DNA from: Leptolyngbya sp. SIO1E4
Lineage (GTDB): Bacteria; Cyanobacteriota; Cyanobacteriia; Phormidesmidales; Phormidesmidaceae
Direction: 5' to 3'
Assembly: GCA_010672825.2 (NCBI GenBank)
Contig: JAAHFU020000001.1
Span: forward strand, 2,480,001 to 2,544,000
DNA length: 64,000 nt
This document shows, one piece after another, positions 56,582 to 64,000 of this stretch; the first letter of the stretch is position 1; each line of letters opens with the position of its first letter. The notes under the pieces were generated by a model. That model was given only the letters and a program-made list of their open reading frames with translations. It searched no databases and was not told the DNA's origin. The translations under genes were made by a program, and so were the position numbers.

Positions 56582-57763
56582 ATGATTTCAATCGCGGCTG
56601 ACATTGAAACCTTGGTGGCTCCCTGGATTGCCCACAAAGACCACATCAATGTGGTGATTGGGGTGATTCAAGGGAGCGATCGCTGGATCAAAGGCTGGGC
56701 TCACCCCGCTGCCCCCGATAGCCCAGAGGTAGATCTGCCAGATGGCGACACCCTCTTTGAACTCGGCTCAATTACCAAAATCTTCACCGCTACCCTGCTC
56801 TCTCTGCTAGTGGAAAGCCGAAAGTTGGAGCTAACAACGCCGATCAATCGCTTGGGGTCAGCCTATCAGCAGTTGCCGGATGCCATTACTTTAGAAAGCC
56901 TGGCGACCCATACTTCTGGCCTCCCCCGACTCCCTGATAATTTGAGAGAGTCTTTCCTGAAAGATCAGCAGAATCCTTATGCGGCCTATACCTTTGAGGA
57001 TTTACATGAGTACCTGCAAAAACAGGACGGTAAGCTCGGCAAGACAACTGGAACCATTAGTTATTCCAACTTGGCGGCTGGTATCTTAGGGAACATCCTG
57101 GCAGATCAGTGCGGTCAGTCTTATGAGGAGGCGATCGTCCAATACATCTGCAATCCATTGGGGTTAACAGATACGCGCATTACCCTGAGTGATAGGCAAC
57201 AGGTTCGATTAGCAATGGGGCATTTAGAAGACGGAAAACCAGCTAAGCATTGGGATTTGCCAACCCTCGCTGGAGCTGGGGCGCTGCGCTCAACCGCCAA
57301 TGATTTACTCACGTTGCTTGCGGCCCATCTAACACCAGAGCAGACGCCCATGGCCCAGGCATTGCTCAATACCCATGGCTTGAGAGCCACAACCTTTGCC
57401 CAAAGCCGTGACTTTCTGGCGCTGCTAGAGTTCTTGGCTAAATGGGTTCAACGCCTGCGGGGAGACTTACTGATTCATCAGGAAACGGGTGTGGCCCTGG
57501 GATGGTTTATGGAGTATTTGCCCACGATTGATCGCTACGTTTATACCCATGCTGGCGGCACAGGGGGGCATCGATCGTTTTGTGGGTTTATCAAAGAAAC
57601 TCAAACTGGGGTCGTTGTCTTGTCCAACTATGGCGAAGTTTTATCGAGTCTGTTCGGCCGATATTCCATTGGTAAGGTTGGGCTCAAACTCTTAGAAATG
57701 CTCAATTCTAGCCCTCAACGCCACCCTCAAAAGCTGGGCGTCAGAATTCAGAAGCCTGCCTAA
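56582..57763 (+). CDS. Class C beta-lactamase-like serine hydrolase
   Basis: 393 residues from the ATG at 56582, which has AGGAGG about nine bases upstream; a GTG at 56552 is weaker. The S-x-x-K nucleophile is in ELGSITKIFTA, the second motif is YSN in ISYSNLAAGILGN, and the third is HAGGTGGHRS in place of KTG. No signal peptide is evident, so it is probably cytosolic. Such proteins are more often esterases or D-amino peptidases than true beta-lactamases. Confidence 0.88.
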   Translation: MISIAADIETLVAPWIAHKDHINVVIGVIQGSDRWIKGWAHPAAPDSPEVDLPDGDTLFELGSITKIFTATLLSLLVESRKLELTTPINRLGSAYQQLPDAITLESLATHTSGLPRLPDNLRESFLKDQQNPYAAYTFEDLHEYLQKQDGKLGKTTGTISYSNLAAGILGNILADQCGQSYEEAIVQYICNPLGLTDTRITLSDRQQVRLAMGHLEDGKPAKHWDLPTLAGAGALRSTANDLLTLLAAHLTPEQTPMAQALLNTHGLRATTFAQSRDFLALLEFLAKWVQRLRGDLLIHQETGVALGWFMEYLPTIDRYVYTHAGGTGGHRSFCGFIKETQTGVVVLSNYGEVLSSLFGRYSIGKVGLKLLEMLNSSPQRHPQKLGVRIQKPA

Positions 57764-57842
57764 GGGGATGGCTGCGCTGGATGATGTTGAAATCATTTCC
57801 TGACCGAAATTAGCGAGTTTCAATCGAATTGAAATATGGAGC

Positions 57843-58097
57843 ATGAAATCAGCCATGCCTGATTCAAAAACACCCGAGTCAACCCCTCGGACTGCTAAAG
57901 AAACGGTGCTGCTGTTTTCAGGGGGGGCAGCGGCTGGACTAATCGCTTTTGCCCTGTTTGGAGCCTTATGGAGAGTGGATCACTTTATCTGGGTGATGGG
58001 GGCAACGACAGTTTCCTGTGGGGTCTTAGCCCTTGGGTTTCGCCAGGGCTTTAAGAAAACCCTCAGTGCTCTGATAGATAACGCCCCTTGGATTTAG
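57843..58097 (+). CDS. Small two-helix membrane protein
   Basis: 84 residues. After a polar N-terminus (MPDSKTPESTPRTAKE) it has two hydrophobic helices (VLLFSGGAAAGLIAFALFGALW and FIWVMGATTVSCGVLALGF) and a short basic tail. No family is recognised. It follows the serine hydrolase by 79 bases on the same strand. Confidence 0.6.
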   Translation: MKSAMPDSKTPESTPRTAKETVLLFSGGAAAGLIAFALFGALWRVDHFIWVMGATTVSCGVLALGFRQGFKKTLSALIDNAPWI

Positions 58098-58150
58098 ATA
58101 GTAGTGCTGCTCATGTCAGGTGTGTTCCCTGCATTGACTGCCATTCAAAC

Positions 58151-58200
58151 CAGATCTAGCAGTCCAGATCTAGCAGTCCAGACCGAGCAGTCCAGACTCA
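58151..58200. repeat. Three-plus tandem copies of a 14-base unit
   Basis: CAGATCTAGCAGTC occurs at 58151-58164 and 58165-58178, then CAGACCGAGCAGTC at 58179-58192, then a partial CAGACTCAG. It lies in the gap before the propeller gene and next to a decayed TATAGC element. Confidence 0.85.
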
Positions 58201-58225
58201 GCTATGTGTACCGAAGCATTCACGA

Positions 58226-58287
58226 TATATCGATTTGCCTACACCCCAGACCTAGATGTCCTGGACTCAACTGAACAAGACGCTAGG
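58226..58287 (+). repeat. TATAGC-type dispersed element, internally deleted relic
   Basis: Keeps CCTACACCCCAGACC, AGATGTCCTGGACTCAACTG and AACAAGACGCTAG, matching the right half of the family; the left part is shortened. It lies 100 bases before the ATG of the WD40-like gene. Confidence 0.65.
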
Positions 58288-58387
58288 CGATAGGCAGCTT
58301 GACAAGATGTGCTGACACCTTGTCGGGTAATTGAGCGCTTGGACTTGGGGGCACTGCCGTTCATGGCCAATCACAGAAGCGAGTTTA

Positions 58388-59596
58388 ATGACTATGCAAA
58401 CACATCACTATTTTTCGCCGCTGAGCACAGCCCTCGGTTTGGGGATTGGGTTAGCCTTTAGCCTGGTTGTTCCTGCGGTTGCCCAAGGTCAGAGAGTTCA
58501 TCAGGCTTGGGCTCAAGAAGATCTGCTCGCAATCTTAGCGGAAGCCCCTGACAGTCTTATCCAAACAGCTTCGACCTGGCAGAGCGAGCCCATTGCAACA
58601 ATTGCCCTCAACGCGAAACAAATGGGTTTCAGTGGCTCTGGTCAGCAACTGGTGACACTGACCTCAGAGGGCGATAGGTTCCAGATATGGGATACCCAAA
58701 CGAGTGAGTCACTGGCAGAACTTGCCGCTGATGCCGAGAGGCGCTTTGAAGCCGTGGCAATTAATGAGGCTGGCAACCAGGTGGCTGTTATTGTGCAGAC
58801 TCTGCCGACCAATACCCTGGAACTATGGCTGTGGCACCTTGAGGCAGAAGCTCCCCTTTGGCGTCAGCCCCTAGGCGTTGTTCAAAGCCAGTTTCGGGAT
58901 GGGGATGGGTTTTTTATCGATTCCCCAACGACTGTGGCCTTTCGCCCAGGCGATGAGGCGATATTGACCCAGGTCAGCTTAGGGTTTGGCCCTGCCGATG
59001 GCCCGGCTGATACACAGCTGCGCCTGCACGACGTTGCTACCGGCGAGGTTTTGCACGTTTTGGAGACGACGCCTGGTGCAAGCCCTGGGCAGTTTGAGTT
59101 TAGCCCTGACGGAGCGTTTCTGGCGAGTGTCAGTTATGTCCTGACAGGGTTAGAGATGGGAGGCCTCTCGGATGAGGTCATTGATGTCTGGCAGCTCAAC
59201 GATGGCACTCATCATCTGACCCTCAGACCTGATGAAGATGATTTTTCGTTTATGGATATGGTGTTTACCCCTGATGGATCCTTCAACGTACTGACTCAGA
59301 ATTTCTATGACATTCGCCTCGATACCTGGAATTTGGACTCGGAGGAACGGATAGCACGGATTACGGAATTGCCAGACATCGATCGCACAGATGGCCTCGG
59401 GCGCCTCAGCCCAGATGGTGAATATTACTTTGTCCGTAGTGATGTGGCTGGGACTCGCCTGATCAATACTCAAACCCTGTCGGTTACCCACCTGGAAACT
59501 TACGTGGATAGGTTGGCGGTGTTTAACGGCACGGGGGACTATTTAGCCGTTAAGAGTTTTGATGGGATTCAAATATTTTCTCAACTTGAACCGTAG
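58388..59596 (+). CDS. Secreted WD40-like beta-propeller protein
   Basis: 402 residues from the ATG at 58388 (or 58394). The signal peptide is STALGLGIGLAFSLVVPAVAQ. The mature part consists of propeller blades with motifs such as FQIWDTQTSESLAEL, LRLHDVATGEVLHVLE, FEFSPDGAFLASVSY and FTPDGSFNVLTQ. It is probably periplasmic or exported. The binding partner is unknown. It converges on the sugar dehydrogenase gene. Confidence 0.78.
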   Translation: MTMQTHHYFSPLSTALGLGIGLAFSLVVPAVAQGQRVHQAWAQEDLLAILAEAPDSLIQTASTWQSEPIATIALNAKQMGFSGSGQQLVTLTSEGDRFQIWDTQTSESLAELAADAERRFEAVAINEAGNQVAVIVQTLPTNTLELWLWHLEAEAPLWRQPLGVVQSQFRDGDGFFIDSPTTVAFRPGDEAILTQVSLGFGPADGPADTQLRLHDVATGEVLHVLETTPGASPGQFEFSPDGAFLASVSYVLTGLEMGGLSDEVIDVWQLNDGTHHLTLRPDEDDFSFMDMVFTPDGSFNVLTQNFYDIRLDTWNLDSEERIARITELPDIDRTDGLGRLSPDGEYYFVRSDVAGTRLINTQTLSVTHLETYVDRLAVFNGTGDYLAVKSFDGIQIFSQLEP

Positions 59597-59609
59597 GCGC
59601 CTATTTTTA

Positions 59610-59632
59610 GGGGCTTGGCACTGCCAAGCCCC
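59610..59632. terminator. Bidirectional hairpin between convergent genes
   Basis: Perfect 11-bp inverted repeat GGGGCTTGGCA (59610-59620) and TGCCAAGCCCC (59622-59632) with a one-base centre. It lies between the stops at 59596 and 59658. There is no long T-run on either side, so the strength is uncertain. Confidence 0.65.
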
Positions 59633-59657
59633 GATGACCCATTGCTCCGATTGATTC

Positions 59658-60923
59658 TTAACCAGGTTCTAATCGAATGAGGTGTCCGTTCGGCTCATCT
59701 GTCAGGATGTAAATTAACCCATCTGGCCCTTGGCGCACATCACGTACTCGCTGGCCGATCGCGATCGAATTTTGGCTGATCACCGTCCCTGCCTCATCGA
59801 GTTCAATGCGCAATACTTCTTGAGAGACGAGCCCACCTGCAAACAAATGCCCCTGCCACTGGGGAAAGCGATCGCCCCGGTAAACCATTAACCCAGAGGG
59901 CGCAATCGCGGGTGTCCAAACTAAGCGCGGATCCACCATGCCGGGGCGCGATCGCTCCGATGAAATTTCGCCGCCCGAATATTCGCGGCTGTGGGTCACG
60001 ACGGGCCAACCGTAATTTTCACCCGGCGCTAACTGATTCAGTTCATCGCCCCCTCGCGAGCCATGTTCGGTAGCCCAAACTTGGTTCGTAACAGGGTCAA
60101 TTGCCATCCCCTGGATATTGCGATGCCCATAGCTCCACACGGCGGGTTCAGCCTCAGGCGTTCCTACAAAGGGGTTATCGGTGGGGATTGATCCATCGTC
60201 ATTCAGCCGCACGATTTTGCCTAACCCACTGTCTAGTCTTTGGGCCTGATTACGGATGAGTTCTCCATCGAGTTGCACCGGAGGGTTACCGCCATCGCCA
60301 GTGGAAACCAGCATCGTGTTGTCGGGCAGCCAGACGATGCGAGAGCCAAAGTGCTGGCCCCCCTCTTTAGAGCGGTTGACCTCAAAAATGACGGTCCAGT
60401 CAGACAGGGTGCTGCCGTCTAACCGCGCTCGGGCAACACGCGTTTGATTAGCTGCAGCAGTTCCATGGGCATAGGTGAAATAGACCCATTGGTTTTCAGC
60501 AAACTCGGGATGAACTGAAACATCCAGCAAGCCTCCCTGACTGACCGCAAACACTTCTGGCACCCCTGACACTGGGGTTGGCTCCAGTACCCCATCTCGA
60601 ATCATGCGTAGGCGCCCTGGTCGTTCGGTGACCAGCAGAGTGCCATCCGGTAGCCACGCCATGCCCCAAGGGTTTTGCAGAGACTCTACCAGGGTGACTG
60701 GCTGCACCGTCTGGGTCTGGGCGATCGCCTCCCCTGAAGGATCTGCCCCGTTCGAAGAAGAGGGCGAGGCAGTCGCCGCCGAGGCATCAGTATCGGGGGG
60801 AGCCGACGTAGCCTCGGATGTTGACTCTGACTGCGCTGAGTTAGGGGCGGCACAGCTGCTCAGCGCCATCCCTACCATGAATACGCCGACGAGTGGGATC
60901 ACTCCATATCTGACCATTGTCAT
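59658..60923 (-). CDS. PQQ-dependent sugar dehydrogenase-like lipoprotein
   Basis: 421 residues. The lipoprotein signal ends in MALSSCAAP, and a Ser/Ala linker follows (about 27-65). The six-bladed propeller shows NPWGMAWLPDGTLLVTERPGRL, QGGLLDVSVHPEFAENQWVY, YGHRNIQGMAIDP, TEHGSRGGDELN and the final LIYILTDEPNGHLIRLEP, as in Asd/YliI aldose dehydrogenases. The PQQ-contacting His and Arg residues appear present. It would act in the periplasm or on the outer face; PQQ supply is unknown. Confidence 0.9.
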   Translation of the reverse strand: MTMVRYGVIPLVGVFMVGMALSSCAAPNSAQSESTSEATSAPPDTDASAATASPSSSNGADPSGEAIAQTQTVQPVTLVESLQNPWGMAWLPDGTLLVTERPGRLRMIRDGVLEPTPVSGVPEVFAVSQGGLLDVSVHPEFAENQWVYFTYAHGTAAANQTRVARARLDGSTLSDWTVIFEVNRSKEGGQHFGSRIVWLPDNTMLVSTGDGGNPPVQLDGELIRNQAQRLDSGLGKIVRLNDDGSIPTDNPFVGTPEAEPAVWSYGHRNIQGMAIDPVTNQVWATEHGSRGGDELNQLAPGENYGWPVVTHSREYSGGEISSERSRPGMVDPRLVWTPAIAPSGLMVYRGDRFPQWQGHLFAGGLVSQEVLRIELDEAGTVISQNSIAIGQRVRDVRQGPDGLIYILTDEPNGHLIRLEPG

Positions 60924-61168
60924 GATTCAAAAGCCAAATCAGAACAGACTAAGCCTTAAGCGCTGCTTCAATATATTGATTGTTGATGCTGACCTCTGAC
61001 CCATCATAGCGCTCGGAAATCAGCCATATCTCATGAACCATGAGTCGTGCGGGTTGGGGTGACTGCGCCCCACCTCCCTGGTGGCGATCTCTCACCCTTC
61101 AAGAGAATCGCCGTTACGATACAGATACTGCTTGGTCGAGTGTTCCGTCTACTAGAGCCCAGCCTGCC

Positions 61169-61834
61169 ATGGTCATTGCCGCTCTGACTCCTGACCCCCC
61201 TCATCCAGTGGGTGAAAAGCGTGTTGTTTTCCATCAGCTCGATTGGCGAGCCTATCAGCAAATTCTTCACGCCTTGGGTGCGCATCGGTCTGCGCGACTG
61301 AACTACTTACATGGCACGCTAGAAATCACAATGCCTTTAGAAGATCATGAGTTTTTGAGTGAATTGATTGGGCGGTTTATTTATTTTCTAGTGTCGGAGC
61401 TGGGGCAAAAAATCAAAACGATGGGGTCAACGACCTTAGACCGTGAAGACCTAGATCGAGGTGCCGAACCTGACAAAGCCTACTATATTCAAAATCAGGC
61501 TCAAGTTGCGGGTAGAACCGTTGATTTACAGCATGATCCCCCTCCTGACTTAGTCGTAGAAGTCGATATCACGCATTCTGATATTGACAAGTTGAAGCTA
61601 TACGCGGTCATGGGTGTGCCTGAGTTCTGGCGCTATGATGGCAAGGCCTGGAAAATTTATATGTTGAGCGGCGATCTCTACGTAGATGTTGAAGCGAGCC
61701 CGACCTTTTCTTTTGTCCCAAAGAGTAAACTCTATGAGTTTTTGGAGCAGGCTCAAACTGATGAAATTGAGGCAGAAAATAGTCTCCGTCAATGGCTCAG
61801 AAAGGTCGCTTTTAACCCGTCAGACAGCGGTTAA
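61169..61834 (+). CDS. Uma2-family (DUF820) endonuclease-like protein
   Basis: 222 residues from the ATG at 61169; a longer frame starts at 61040 without conserved residues. The PD-(D/E)XK fold is seen in LNYLHGTLEITMP, the core PDLVVEVDITHSDIDKLKLY with the nuclease Asp and Glu, and FWRYDGKAWKIYML. Uma2 proteins are very numerous in cyanobacteria and of uncertain function. Confidence 0.9.
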   Translation: MVIAALTPDPPHPVGEKRVVFHQLDWRAYQQILHALGAHRSARLNYLHGTLEITMPLEDHEFLSELIGRFIYFLVSELGQKIKTMGSTTLDREDLDRGAEPDKAYYIQNQAQVAGRTVDLQHDPPPDLVVEVDITHSDIDKLKLYAVMGVPEFWRYDGKAWKIYMLSGDLYVDVEASPTFSFVPKSKLYEFLEQAQTDEIEAENSLRQWLRKVAFNPSDSG

Positions 61835-61841
61835 ACACTCA

Positions 61842-62249
61842 TCAGCTTTCGCACTGATATCTCGGAAGATCGTCTTCAATCTTGAGCCACGATAGTTCAC
61901 TCTCTATCCCGTAGTGATATTCCGGTGTTATCGCATTGGGGTCGTCTAGGGTGCCTATATTAATGCTGACTTCTTTGTTTCCTGTGAGTTTTTGAAACAG
62001 AATCGGCGTGCCGCAAGTTGGGCAGAACCCCCGTCGGGCCGTCTGTGAGGATTGGTACCAGGTTGGCTCGTTGCCTATGAACTGGAGGGCAGACTGATTA
62101 AACAGGGCTGCGATCGCAAAGGCGCTGCCAGAGTTTTTCTGGCACATGCGGCAATGACAATAACTTGCCTCCAGGGGAGTTTCACTTAGCTGATAGCGAA
62201 TTGATCCACACAAGCACCCACCGCTGACAGTTTTCTGTTTCGTTGGCAT
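61842..62249 (-). CDS. GFA-family (glutathione-dependent formaldehyde-activating/CENP-V) protein
   Basis: 135 residues, a Zn-binding fold. The cysteines are in GGCLCGSIRY, YCHCRMCQKNSG and FCPTCGTPI, the GFA/CENP-V pattern. Family members are assumed to bind glutathione adducts; the activity here is not shown. It converges on the Uma2 gene with seven bases between the stops. Confidence 0.9.
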   Translation of the reverse strand: MPTKQKTVSGGCLCGSIRYQLSETPLEASYCHCRMCQKNSGSAFAIAALFNQSALQFIGNEPTWYQSSQTARRGFCPTCGTPILFQKLTGNKEVSINIGTLDDPNAITPEYHYGIESELSWLKIEDDLPRYQCES

Positions 62250-62373
62250 GGTGTCCTCTAGACCGACGGCTCTTCCCTTGAAAGTTTACTTGTCTGCTCC
62301 ACCGTCTTATGACCGAGATCGGTGTTCCTGTCCATGGGGCTGTTTGGGCAGGGCAGGGCTGCATCCCTTTCTC

Positions 62374-62467
62374 TTAGCCTTGTTCAGGTGAGTCCAGTAC
62401 ATCCGGGTCAAGACAGGGTCTAGGGTTTGGGGTCTAGGGTGTGCTTGATTAGCCTGCATACCGCTAT
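62374..62467 (-). repeat. TATAGC-type dispersed element before the MATE gene end
   Basis: Reverse-orientation copy: TTAGCCTTGTTCAGG, AGTCCAGTACATCCGGGTCA, then heptamers GGGTCTA, GGGTTTG and GGGTCTA, then GTGCTTGATTAGCCTGCATA and CCGCTAT. It sits in the gap between the GFA gene and the MATE gene, on the 3' side of the latter. Confidence 0.88.
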
Positions 62468-62540
62468 CTATGCCTTTCTCTTAGGGTAGTCTGGCCCGGA
62501 GTCGGGACCGCCAAGGGGCTATCCCGACAGGTGGGTGGAA

Positions 62541-63944
62541 CTAACGGGAGGCAGATGAATTCTGCCTTAACTGGGCAAACCGCCGGTGTGAAGTAAGGCT
62601 GTGAAAACGCCACAGGAAAATTAAACCGGCAAACGCCACGCCGATAGACTGCCCTGTCCACAACCCGATGCCCCCCAGGCCTGCCCGAAATCCCAGCACA
62701 TAGCCGCTGGTTAACCCCACCCCCCAAAAGGTCACAACACTCAAAATCATTGGGGTACGGATATCTTGAAGCCCATACAATGCCCCCATCGCGACACGTT
62801 GAACCCCATCTAAAAATTGTGCTAGCGCGGCGATAATCAGCATGGGAATGGCTAGGGCTATCACCCCCGCAGAGGCTGGATCATTCACATCGAGATAGAT
62901 ACCAATCACCTGCTGGCGAAAGAGTAGCAGGGCGATCGCCGTGAGTGCCATAAAAGCAGCAGCGGCAGCAACGCTGACATATCCGGCTTGCCTCGTGCTG
63001 GGGCGATCGCGCTGGCCTAGCCATTGCCCGACCCGTACCGTCACCGCGTAAGACATGCCCAGCGGCACCATAAATAATAGAAATACCGTCTGATAGACCG
63101 TTTGGTGGGCCGCAAGGGTCTCGGTGCCCAACGTGCCCATGAGGAAAGTCACTACCGTAAACAAGCCGTATTCAACCGCGATCGTGACGGCGATGGAGAA
63201 GCCAATCACAACGAGCTGCCAGAGCATTTGCGGCCTCAGTCGATGGAGTTCGCGCCAGAATGGGTACACCTTCAAGGTTTGGTTTCTGCAGGTGTAGAGG
63301 AACAACGCCAAAAACATCAGCCAGAAACTGAGCCCGCTGGCGAGCCCCAGCCCTGCCAGCTCCATCCGAGGAAAGCCGAATTTACCGTACCCCAGAATGT
63401 AATTGCCCGTGATGTTGGCGATCGCCCCTAACAAGACAATCATCATGACAGGGCGCGCTTGGGAGAGAGCCGCAACATACCCTCTCAACATTGCAAACCC
63501 TAGCGCCGGGAAAAATCCCCACAACACATAGTCGAGATAGCCATCCGCCAGCCTTACGGTTCGGGCTGCCTGCCCCAGATGAATCATTACTGCATCTAGA
63601 TGGCTAATCACAACCATCATCGGCAGGGCCAAAAGGAATGAGAGCCATAAGCCCTGCCGGGCAATTTTCTCAACCTGATGTTTTCTGCCAGCGCCATAGG
63701 CTTCAGCCACCAGCGGGCTCACGGACATAACCACCCCGCTGAGGGTATTCAACACAAGCTGAAAGACTGCAGAAGCGAGCCCCCCAGCGGCGAGGCTTTC
63801 GGCCCCCAAACGCCCCATCATTAAGGTATCGACAAAGCCTACTAAAGCTTGAGCTACTTGGGCCCCTGCGAGTGGCACCGCGAGTTTGACAAATTCTCGG
63901 ACTTCCAGGTTGATACCGGGTGTAACCAATGTTTTAACAACCAT
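62541..63944 (-). CDS. MATE-family efflux transporter
   Basis: 467 residues from the ATG at 63944 (the frame opens at 63968). Twelve hydrophobic helices in two halves. The first starts FVKLAVPLAGAQVAQALVGFVDTLMMGRLGAESLA and has GVVMSVSPLVAEAYGAGRKHQVE. The second repeats the plan with TLAAHQTVYQTVFLLFMVPLGMSYAVTVRVGQWLG. It is of the NorM type and probably Na or H driven; substrates are unknown. Confidence 0.93.
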   Translation of the reverse strand: MVVKTLVTPGINLEVREFVKLAVPLAGAQVAQALVGFVDTLMMGRLGAESLAAGGLASAVFQLVLNTLSGVVMSVSPLVAEAYGAGRKHQVEKIARQGLWLSFLLALPMMVVISHLDAVMIHLGQAARTVRLADGYLDYVLWGFFPALGFAMLRGYVAALSQARPVMMIVLLGAIANITGNYILGYGKFGFPRMELAGLGLASGLSFWLMFLALFLYTCRNQTLKVYPFWRELHRLRPQMLWQLVVIGFSIAVTIAVEYGLFTVVTFLMGTLGTETLAAHQTVYQTVFLLFMVPLGMSYAVTVRVGQWLGQRDRPSTRQAGYVSVAAAAAFMALTAIALLLFRQQVIGIYLDVNDPASAGVIALAIPMLIIAALAQFLDGVQRVAMGALYGLQDIRTPMILSVVTFWGVGLTSGYVLGFRAGLGGIGLWTGQSIGVAFAGLIFLWRFHSLTSHRRFAQLRQNSSASR

Positions 63945-64000
63945 TGCACTGCGTCTTTGAGACAACACTCGTGAACGGTCTACAATCTAGGGAATCTCAA

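Noticed and set aside
56582-57763. True beta-lactamase resistance gene
   Set aside because: There is no signal peptide and the third motif is HAGG rather than KTG, more like a general serine hydrolase.

Overview
The window is a chromosomal segment of a cyanobacterium. Direct signs are psaK (photosystem I), chlL, chlN and chlD (chlorophyll synthesis), ccmK3 and ccmK4 (carboxysome shell) and many HIP1-type GCGATCGC octamers. Base composition is middling. Two polysaccharide glycosyltransferases next to a WcaF-like acetyltransferase resemble genes of motile filamentous cyanobacteria, so a filamentous non-heterocystous lineage is plausible, but that is inference. No phage genes, complete insertion sequences, CRISPR arrays or tRNAs were recognised.

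Layout. 1-6.0 kb: a metzincin-type protease cut by the window edge, a soluble hybrid histidine kinase, a possible 47-residue HTH-like protein, nanE and mug. 6.0-12.7 kb: a DUF4278 protein with a clear promoter and terminator, a 2'-5' RNA ligase-like protein, yciI-like and smpB genes, a PGM1-type ATP-grasp ligase, and a fibro-slime/Calx-beta surface-type protein. 12.7-15.4 kb: polysaccharide acetyltransferase and two GT2 enzymes. 15.5-17.9 kb: deoC, then an arsenic cluster arsR-arsI-arsH with two matching ArsR-type operators and no efflux pump. 18-25.3 kb: phosphonate genes phnM (divergent), phnCDE and phnF, a GNAT protein, a yellow/MRJP-like protein and a FosA-like enzyme. 25.5-32.4 kb: a small Cys-rich protein, recO-MFS, GT4, a pentapeptide-repeat protein and a class III cyclase. 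32.5-38.5 kb: chlD, an internally duplicated protein, and a cluster of nucleoside hydrolase, an unknown gene, ccmK3 and ccmK4. 38.5-45.4 kb: SLH lipoprotein, psaK, ftsQ, ftsZ, thiD, a coiled-coil/Cys protein, a phasin-like protein and the SRP RNA gene ffs. 45.9-48.9 kb: chlN, DUF5331-like gene, chlL. 49.4-64 kb: unknown protein plus histone-deacetylase homologue, gyrA, a NarL-type two-component pair, a class C beta-lactamase-like hydrolase, beta-propeller proteins, Uma2, GFA and MATE proteins.

The most unusual non-coding feature is a dispersed family of about 60-145 bp elements. They have TATAGC-like inverted ends, a conserved body and a variable array of GGG-containing heptamers; eight copies are visible. 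The copy beside ffs has ten consecutive heptamers and should be able to form a G-quadruplex. A second dispersed repeat family lies against two of these copies.

The most coherent physiological stories are two. One is a compact organoarsenical detoxification cluster, with arsR apparently transcribed as a leaderless message. The other is a phosphonate uptake locus that keeps phnM and phnF but lacks the C-P lyase core in this window and has a FosA-like gene 2.7 kb downstream of phnE. No entirely new multi-gene system could be demonstrated; the candidates closest to one are flagged in the findings.
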